Below are positions 56,704 to 64,000 of a stretch of DNA of 64,000 nucleotides, in pieces. The notes under the pieces are model-generated. The model worked only from the letters and a program-made list of their open reading frames with translations, was not told the origin of the DNA and did not search any database. Positions within the stretch are counted from its first letter, which is position 1; each line of letters begins with the position of its first letter. The translations under genes were made by a program, and so were the position numbers. The stretch is from Roseiarcus sp963696665 (lineage in GTDB: Bacteria > Pseudomonadota > Alphaproteobacteria > Rhizobiales > Beijerinckiaceae), in assembly GCA_963696665.1 (NCBI GenBank), contig CAVOLE010000004.1, forward strand, positions 186,001 to 250,000, in the 5' to 3' direction.

Positions 56704-59700
56704 ATGCTTCACGCTTTGCGCTCGCTCGCCGTCCTTCTGATCCTGCTTGCCGGGAGCGCGAGCGCGGCCGAGACCAAGCCCTTCGCGCGCGAGGACATGG
56801 CGAGCGACGCCGTGCGCCTGACCGAGACCCTGCGCGTCGCGACGGCGGCCATTGGCGCTGAGGTCAAAGGCAAGACGCCGCAGCAATTGCTGGCGGACGC
56901 GGCCAAGGCCGTCGCCGGCTCCAGTTTCGGCGACGCCGAGAAGCTCGCTGGCGCGGCGATCACCGCCGCCCCCAAGGACCCGGCCAACTGGTTGGCTTAC
57001 GCTGGGATCGCCGCCGCTGCCGACGACGCCAAGGCGAACGACCGCTACGAACTCGTCACCCGCGGCGCGACGGCGGCCTATGCCGCCTATCAGCGCTCGA
57101 CGACGCCGGACGCCCAGGCCGCGGCGCTCGCCATGCTCGGCGATCTGCTCGCGCGCCACGAGCAATGGCGCCCAGCGCTCGACGCGCTGAAAGCCTCGCT
57201 CGACCGCCGCAACTCAGTCGATGTGCGCAAGACCTATGAGGCGATGCGCGCCGAGCACGGCTTCCGCATTCTCGATTACAAGGTCGACAACGAATCCGCG
57301 CTTCCCCGCGTCTGCTTCAATTTCTCTGAAGCTCTCGCGCGCCGGACCGATTTTTCGCCCTATGTCGCGGTGTCCGGATCGTCGGAGACGGCGATCTCGA
57401 ACGAAGACCAGCAGATCTGCGTCGAGGGCTTGAAGCATGGCGAGCGCTACGCGATCGTGCTGCGCCAGGGTCTGCCCTCGGCAGTGGGCGAGTCGCTGCT
57501 CACATCCGCCGACTACGAGATTTACGTGCGCGATCGCTCGCCGCAGGCGCATTTCGCCGGCAGGGCTTACGTGCTCCCACGCGAGGGCCAGAAGGGCGCG
57601 CCGCTCGTCACCGTCAACACGGCGAAGGTCTCGATCGACGTCTATCGCGTCGGCGACCGCAATTTGCTTGCGACGGTCAATCGTGACGACTTCCTCAAGC
57701 CAATCGAACTCGTCGCGCGCGGAGGAGATCGCCTCGAAGGACGGGGCGAAAGTGTGGAGCGGGACGATGGACGTCGCCTCCGAGCTCAACCAGGACGTCG
57801 TCACCGACTTCCCGGTGCTCGACGCGGTCGGCAAGCTCGAGCCCGGCGTGTACGTGATCACGGCGCGGCCGTGGAGAGGCGCGGCGAACCCCGCCGATGC
57901 GAGCGCGGACGAGAGCGTGCAGCTCGCAGCGCAATGGATGGTCGTCTCCGATCTTGGCCTGACCGCGATTTCGGGCGACGACGGCGTCCACGCGCTGGTG
58001 CAATCGCTGGGCTCCGCCGGGCCGCTTTCTGGCGTCGAGCTCAGGCTCATCGCGCGCAACAACGAAGTGCTGGCGTCGAAGACGACCGGCGCCGATGGCC
58101 GGGTCGATTTCGATCCGGGCCTCTCACGTGGGCGTGGCGGTTCGGCGCCGGGCCTCTTGGTCGCCACGCTCGCCGGCGACTACAACTTTCTGAGCCTCGC
58201 CCAGAACGCATTCGACCTTAGCGACCGTGGCGTCGCCGGTCGTGAACCGGCCACCGGGCTGGACGCGTTCCTGTACACCGAGCGCGGCGTCTATCGCTCG
58301 GGCGAGACTGTCTTCGCCACAGCGCTTTTGCGCAACTCGAAGGGCGTGGCGAAATCCGGCCTCCCGCTGACGCTCGTCGTTAAGCGGCCGGACGGCGTCG
58401 AGTACCGGCGCGCGACCTTGCCCGATCAGGGGCTCGGCGGCCGCGCCTACGCCATACCTCTGCTGCCGGGCTCGGCGGCCGGAAAATGGTCGATCGAGGC
58501 CTACGCCGATCCGAAAGGCGAGAGCATCGGCCACGTCGAGTTCATGCTCCAGGATTACATTCCCGAGCGCCTCGATTTCACCCTGCATCCGGCCAAGCCC
58601 GTCATCGATCCCGGCGAGCCGGTCGAGTTCTCGCTCGACGCGCGGTTCCTTTATGGCGCGCCGGCGAACGGGCTCGACGTCACAGGGGCCATTCGCCTGC
58701 AGGCCGTCGAAGGGGGAGCGCTCGCCGGCTTCCCTGGCTATGTCGCGGGCCTCGCCGACGACGATTTCACCATGATCGAGAACCAGTTTTCCGATCACGT
58801 CCAAACCGACGACAAAGGCCACGCCGACCTTTCGGTCGAATTGCCGGAAGGCGCGAGCACACGCCCGCTTCAAGCGAAGATCATCGTCGATGTCGGCGAG
58901 CCGGGCGGACGCACGGTCGAGCGCACGCTCACGCTGCCCGTAAGAGCGAAGGGCGTGACGGTCGGCGTCAAAAAAGACTTCGACGCCTCGTTGAGCGCGG
59001 GCGATGTCGCGACCTTCGAGGCGATCGCGATTGCGCCGGACGGCGCGCGCATCGCGCGCAAAGGCGCGGCCTGGTCGCTCTACCAGGTCACGAACGACTA
59101 TCAGTGGTTCAACGCCGATGGCCGCTGGAGCTTCGAGCCGGTCAAGTCGTCCAAACGCATCGCGAGCGGGACGGTCGACATCGGCGCCGACGCGCCAGCC
59201 AAGTTTTCCGGCCGCGTCGGCTGGGGCGCGCATCGCCTGGACATCAAGACGCTGAACGGCGAGGAGACGAGCGTTACATTCGATGTCGGCTGGTCGGGAA
59301 CGGCCAGCGCCGATACGCCCGACAACGTGGTCGTGACGCTCGACAAGACGAATTACGCGGCGGGCGAAGAGGCGAAATTGCGCATCGCGTCGGCCTTCGC
59401 CGGCAAGGCGACCATCGCGCTGGTCGGGGACAAGATTGAGCGCTTCATCGACGTCGATCTTGTCGCGGGCGACAACGTCGTCCCGTTTGCGGTCGGGGGT
59501 GACTGGGGGCCAGGCGCCTATGCCGTCGCGCTGACCCATCGCCCGCTCGACATTGGCGCGAAGCGAATGCCGGGCCGCGCGATCGGCGTCGCCTGGTTCG
59601 CCATCGATCACGACTCGCATACGCTCGACGTCAAGCTCGATGCGCCGCCGCTGGCGCGGCCGCGCCAATCCATGACCCTGCCCATTCATCTCGCGGGCCT

Positions 59701-61951
59701 CGCTGCGGGTGAAGAGGCGCGGGTGACCGTCTCGGCGGTCGATGTCGGCATTCTCAATCTGACCGGATTCAAGACGCCCGACGCGAACGCCTATTTCTTC
59801 GGTCAGCGCAAGCTGCCGATCGAGATCCGCGATCTCTGGGGCATGCTGATCGACGGCATGCAGGGCGCGGCCGGCGCCATCCATACCGGCGGCGACGAGA
59901 GCGCGGGCCTCGAGGGCAATGTGCCGACGCAGGAGCCGCTGGCTTTGTTCTCGGGAATCGTAAAGGTGGACGACCAGGGCGACGCCTCCGTGTCGTTCGA
60001 CCTGCCGGCGTTCAACGGCTCCGTCCGGCTGACCGCGGTCGCCTGGTCGAAGGACAAGGTCGGATCGTCTCAGGCTGACGTCACGGTGCGCGACTCCGTC
60101 GTCGTCGCAGCGACTCTGCCGCGCTTCCTCAATGTCGGCGACCGCTCCGAAATGCATGTCGACATCGACAATGTCGAGGGCGAGGCGGGCGACTACAAGC
60201 TCGACCTCGACATCCATGGCCCGCTCACGGCGGACGCCGACGCGATGACGAAGACGGTGCGTCTCAACGCGCGCCAGCGTCAGTCGCTGGCCATGCCGAT
60301 CACTGCCGCCGGCATTGGCGTCGCCGAGCTCGACCTGAAACTCACAGGGCCGAAGACCGATCTCAGCCAGCATTTCCGTTTAGGGATCGCCTCCGGCGCG
60401 CCGAACTCCTACCGCCGCACCGTGACGCCCTTGCCGGGCGGCGCAAGCCAGACCATCTCGGGCGACCTCCTCGCCGACTTCATCCCCGGCACCGGATCGA
60501 TCGCGGTCTCCGCCTCGCCCTTCGGGGCGCTCGACGCGCCGGCGCTGCTCGCCCAGCTGCAACGCTATCCTTACGGCTGTTCGGAGCAGACGGTCTCGAT
60601 CGCCATGCCGCTCCTTTACGTGAACCGCCTCGCCTCGATCGAGCATCTCGGCGTCGACCCCGATCTCGACGGGCGAATCAACCAGGCGATCGAGCGCGAG
60701 CTCAGCCGGCAGAGCGCGAGCGGCGCCTTCGGCCTGTGGAGCGCGGACAGTGACGACGATGACGTCTGGCTCGACGCCTTCGTCACCGACTTCCTCACTC
60801 GCGCGCGCGAGCGCAATTTCGCCGTGTCGCAACAAGCTTTCGACCAGGCGCTCGACCGGCTGCGCAACGAAGTTGTCAACGCGCCCGAACCAACTAAGGA
60901 CAATTCCGCCGCAATCGCCTATGCGCTTTATGTCCTTGCCCGCAACGGCCGGCCCGTCATCGGCGACCTGCGCTATCTCGCCGACGCCAAGCTCGAAGCC
61001 TTTACGTCTCCGCTCGGCAAGGCTCAGCTTGCGGCCGGGCTCGCGATGCTCGGCGACCAGGCGCGCGGAGCGAGCGCCTTCGGCGCCGCGCTCAAGGCGC
61101 TCGACGCTGAGCGCGACGAGGGCGTCTCGCGGCCCGACTATGGCTCGCGGCTGCGCGACGCCGCGGCCGTGCTCGCGCTTGTCGCCGAGTCCAACCTCGG
61201 GGGCGCGATTCAAAGCGATGCGATCACCCGCGCCGGCGGCGTGCTCGAGCAGGCGCGGGCCGCGCGATCCTATCTCAGCACGCAGGAAATGAATTGGATG
61301 ACGCTCGCCGCCGAGGGTCTAGCGGAAGACGCAAGCCTTGCTCAGTTCCGCGTTGACGGCGAGGCGGTCAAAGGCGCGCTCTACCGCCGCTGGAGCGGAC
61401 CGACGCTCTCCGGACAGTCCTTCGTGATCGCCAATGCCGGACAGAATCCTGCGCAGCTCGTCGTCTCGGTTTCCGGCGCGCCGATCGAACCAGACCCGGC
61501 CGCCGCCAACGGCTATGCGATCGAACGATCCTTCTACAAGCTCGACGGCACGAAACTCGACGCGCTGCAGAGCATGGCGCAGAACGACCGTGTCGTGGTG
61601 GCGCTGAAAGTGACCGAAGCGCAGGCGCGCTACGCGCGGCTGCTCGTCGTCGACCGGCTGCCCGCCGGCCTCGAGATCGACAATCCGGCTTTGGTCGACG
61701 GCGGCTCGGTCGAGGCCTTCTCGTGGCTCAGCAAGGACGTCGAACCCACCCATACCGAGTATCGCGACGACCGCTTTGTCGCGGCGTACGACCGCGCGCC
61801 AGGCCAGTCGGCGTTCATCACCATGGCCTATGTCGTGCGCGCCGTCGCGCCCGGCCGCTACATCTACCCGCCCGCCACCGCCGAGGACATGTACGACCCC
61901 GAACGCTACGGCCGCACCGGCTTCGGGGAACTAGAGGTGAGGGCGAAGTGA
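56704..61951 (+). CDS. Bacterial alpha-2-macroglobulin, frameshifted near 57725
   Basis: About 1750 residues in total. ATG 56704 follows GGAGG and opens a Sec signal (MLHALRSLAVLLILLAGSASA), with no lipobox. The N-terminal helical part ends in the first frame at IELVARGG. At about 57725 (GCGCGGAGGAG run) the second frame takes over (EEIASKDGAKVWSGTM) and is open to 61951. MG-domain regions include TGLDAFLYTERGVYRSGETV near residue 520. The thioester motif YGCSEQT is encoded at 60578-60589 (Cys-Ser-Glu-Gln), so the protease-trapping thioester is intact. It acts in the periplasm to trap invading proteases and cooperates with the penicillin-binding protein encoded next. Confidence 0.92.
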
Positions 61952-61959
61952 GGCTAAGA

Positions 61960-62066
61960 CCCTCATCCGGCCCTTCGGGCCACCTTCTCCCTGGGGGAGA
62001 AGGGAGGGGCAACCCTTCCCCCTCGGGGGGAAGGTGGACGCGCCGAAGGCGCGGCCGGATGAGGGC
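61960..62066. repeat. Inverted pair of family B repeats between alpha-2-macroglobulin and pbpC
   Basis: CCCTCATCCGGCCC ... GGCCACCTTCTCCC at the left and, facing it, GGGGGAAGGTGGACGCG ... GCGGCCGGATGAGGG at the right. They can fold into one long hairpin that fills nearly the entire 139-bp intergenic space and ends 24 bp before the pbpC start. Confidence 0.75.
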
Positions 62067-62090
62067 GTCGCTGGCCGGTGAGGGCGCCGT

Positions 62091-64000
62091 GTGACGCGCC
62101 CTCCTCGCCTCTTCGCCTTCGTCCTCGCCGCCGCGCTCGCGCTCATTGCGGCGGCAGGCTTCGGCGCGTCCGTCGCCTGGAAGCGCTTCACGGCGAGCCT
62201 CGGCCCGCTCGATCTTGCCGCCTCGCGCGAAGGCTCGACCATTGTCGTCGATCGCGACGGCCGGCTGCTCAGGCCCTTCACCTTGCCCGACGGCCGATGG
62301 CGACTGCCCGCGACCACGCACGACGTCGATCCTCGCTATCTCGCGATGCTGGTCGCCTATGAGGATGGGCGGTTTTATAGCCACGACGGCGTCGACGTTC
62401 GCGCGCTCCTTCGCGCCGGCGCGCAATGGCTAATGCGCGGCCATGTCGTGTCCGGCGGTTCGACCCTGCCCATGCAGGTCGCGCGGCTGATCGAGCCACG
62501 GCCCGAGCGCACGGTCGCCGCGAAGCTCAGGCAGATCGCGCGCGCGCTCGAGATCGAGCGCGATGTCGGCAAGTCTGGAACGCTCGACCGCTACCTCACG
62601 CTTGCCCCGTTCGGCGGCAATCTGGAGGGCGTGCGCGCGGCCTCGCTCGCCTATTTCGGCAAGGAGCCGCTCAGGCTGACCGTCGCAGAGGCGGCGCTTC
62701 TGGTCGCGCTGCCGCAATCCCCGGAAGCGCGCAGGCCGGATCGTTCGCCGAGAGCGGCGCGCGCGGCGCGCGACCGCGTGCTCGACCGCGTCGCAGCGCG
62801 CGGCGTGATCAGCGCCGTCGACGCTGCCGCGGCCAAGCGCGAGCCGGTCCCCGAGGCGCGCTTGGCCTTGCCCACGCTGGCCGCGCACGCTGCTGAGGAA
62901 GCCGTCGCCGCCGACAGCCGAGCCAAGGTCATCAAGCTCTCGATCGACGCGCGGTTGCAAGCCAAGCTCGAAATTCTGGCGAAAGAAAGCGTCGCGCGGC
63001 TCGGCGCGAGACTGTCGGCGGCGATCGTCGTCGTCGACAATGCAAGCGGCGAAATTCGCGCCCGCGTGGGCTCGGCGGGTTACGACGATTCCTCGCGCGA
63101 CGGCGCGATCGACATGTCGCGCTCGCCCCGCTCGCCGGGCTCGGCGCTCAAGCCCTTCATCTATGCGCTCGCCTTCGAGCAGGGCCTCGCCCATCCGGAG
63201 ACGCGGCTGTTCGACCGGCCCATGCGCTACGGGGCTTACGCGCCGGAGAATTTCAATCTCGGCTACGAAGGCGCGGTTACCGCGCGCAAGGCGCTGCAAA
63301 TGTCGCTCAATCTGCCTGCGGTCGAGCTTTTGTCCGACGTCGGCCCGGCCACTTTCCTTGCCCGGCTGCACAGCGCAGGCGCAGACATCGCGCTTCCCAA
63401 GGATACGCCGATCGGACTCGCCATCGGCCTCGGCGGGCTTGGCGTTTCGCTCACCGATCTCGCGCGGCTCTACGCCGGCTTCGCGCGCGGCGGCGAGGCG
63501 CCGCCGCTCATCGAGCGGCTCGACGGCCAGCCGCCGGTCATCGGCGAGCGCCGCGTGACCGATCCGGTCGCGGCCTATTATGTCGCGGACATCCTGCGCG
63601 GCGCGCCGCCGCCTGCCAATGCGCTCAAAGGCCGGATCGCCTTCAAGACTGGCACGTCCTACGGCTTTCGTGATGCGCTGGCGATCGGCTTCGACCGGCG
63701 GACCACGATCGCTGTCTGGGTCGGCCGGCCCGACAATGCGCCAACGGCCGGCCTGATCGGGCGCGAGGCGGCGGCGCCGATCCTGTTCGACGCGTTCGAA
63801 CGGCTGGGCAGGAGCATCGAGCCGATCCCGGCGCCCAAAGGCGTCCTGAGAGCGACCCTCACTGCCGATCTCCCGCCGCCCCTGCGCCGCCTGCGCCAGG
63901 ACGCGCCCAGGACATCGTCCGCGCCGGGCGCCGCCCAGCTCAAGATCGCCTTCCCGCCTGATGGCGCCCGCGTCGACCTCGGTCTTGCTGAGGGCGCGCA
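62091..64000 (+). CDS. pbpC: Penicillin-binding protein 1C, 3' end outside window
   Basis: GTG at 62091 (weak GAGGG upstream). One N-terminal membrane helix (LFAFVLAAALALIAAAGFGA) precedes the glycosyltransferase 51 domain: YEDGRFYSHDGVD (catalytic Glu) and GGSTLPMQVARLIEP. In the latter the family's Thr in GGSTLTMQ is replaced by Pro. The transpeptidase domain carries SPGSALKPFIYAL (SxxK Ser), MSLNLPAVE (SxN) and FKTGTSYGF (KTG). The last residues in the window lie in the C-terminal BiPBP-type domain. It polymerises and cross-links peptidoglycan and is a regular partner of alpha-2-macroglobulin genes. The frame is open to the window end. Confidence 0.93.
   Translation, partial: MTRPPRLFAFVLAAALALIAAAGFGASVAWKRFTASLGPLDLAASREGSTIVVDRDGRLLRPFTLPDGRWRLPATTHDVDPRYLAMLVAYEDGRFYSHDGVDVRALLRAGAQWLMRGHVVSGGSTLPMQVARLIEPRPERTVAAKLRQIARALEIERDVGKSGTLDRYLTLAPFGGNLEGVRAASLAYFGKEPLRLTVAEAALLVALPQSPEARRPDRSPRAARAARDRVLDRVAARGVISAVDAAAAKREPVPEARLALPTLAAHAAEEAVAADSRAKVIKLSIDARLQAKLEILAKESVARLGARLSAAIVVVDNASGEIRARVGSAGYDDSSRDGAIDMSRSPRSPGSALKPFIYALAFEQGLAHPETRLFDRPMRYGAYAPENFNLGYEGAVTARKALQMSLNLPAVELLSDVGPATFLARLHSAGADIALPKDTPIGLAIGLGGLGVSLTDLARLYAGFARGGEAPPLIERLDGQPPVIGERRVTDPVAAYYVADILRGAPPPANALKGRIAFKTGTSYGFRDALAIGFDRRTTIAVWVGRPDNAPTAGLIGREAAAPILFDAFERLGRSIEPIPAPKGVLRATLTADLPPPLRRLRQDAPRTSSAPGAAQLKIAFPPDGARVDLGLAEGA

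Noticed and set aside
58124..60373. A 749-residue minus-strand ORF
   Set aside because: Antisense to alpha-2-macroglobulin, Arg/Asp/Val-rich in the way GC-rich shadow frames are, without any family motif.

Overview
The window is GC-rich DNA from an alphaproteobacterium, most likely of the order Hyphomicrobiales (Rhizobiales). This rests on codon and base usage, the aroA / FYDLN-acid protein / tRNA-Ala neighbourhood, the RbbA, Liv and PPK2 gene types, and the intergenic palindromic repeats with CTCATCCTGAGG or CTCATCCGGCC cores that are common in that order. The family cannot be decided from the sequence alone.

Layout. 1-12.9 kb is chromosomal backbone: a frameshifted ALDH7-type dehydrogenase, an orphan exosortase-associated EpsI protein, a FadD-type acyl-CoA ligase, a PEP-CTERM secreted protein, an aldo/keto reductase, a DHA2 drug exporter, an RpiR regulator facing a Gfo/Idh oxidoreductase, aroA, a FYDLN-acid protein and tRNA-Ala(GGC). 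12,886-40,294 is a 27.4 kb genomic island. It is inserted at the 3' end of that tRNA and bounded by a 47-bp direct repeat (12,839-12,885 and 40,248-40,294), with a degenerate tyrosine integrase beside the right-hand repeat. The backbone resumes at 40.3 kb with a HAD hydrolase, CsaA, PPK2, an HlyD-RbbA-ABC2 export operon, a complete liv-type ABC operon, an L-lactate permease, a peptidoglycan-binding-domain protein, a MazEF-like pair, and an alpha-2-macroglobulin / penicillin-binding protein 1C pair that runs off the right edge.

The island is a surface-polysaccharide and adhesin island in decay. It has a NarL/LuxR-type regulator with a receiver lacking the phosphoacceptor Asp, a phosphoesterase, an O-antigen-ligase/polymerase-like membrane protein and a UDP-uronate-type epimerase. 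A minus-strand operon encodes a GT4 glycosyltransferase, a nucleotidyltransferase/thymidylate-kinase-like fusion, a small P-loop kinase and an AsnB-type amidotransferase. There is also a Wzz/BY-kinase-like protein whose Walker A is gone, and a large beta-helix repeat protein. Scattered among them are remnants of IS3, IS21 and IS66 elements, a second recombinase, and short scars of second copies of the glycosyltransferase, kinase and regulator genes. The most unusual part is the GT4 / NTase-kinase / P-loop / AsnB module. I infer that it assembles or modifies a uronic-acid-containing polysaccharide, possibly with amidation; this is not shown by the sequence.

Quality caution. At least six conserved backbone genes (ALDH7, RpiR, Gfo/Idh, livM, the peptidoglycan-binding gene, alpha-2-macroglobulin) each carry a single small frameshift, usually in a G/C run. 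That density suggests residual indel errors, so single frameshifts in island genes should not be read as proof of pseudogenes. The transposase and recombinase remnants, which also carry deletions and several stops, are convincingly degenerate.
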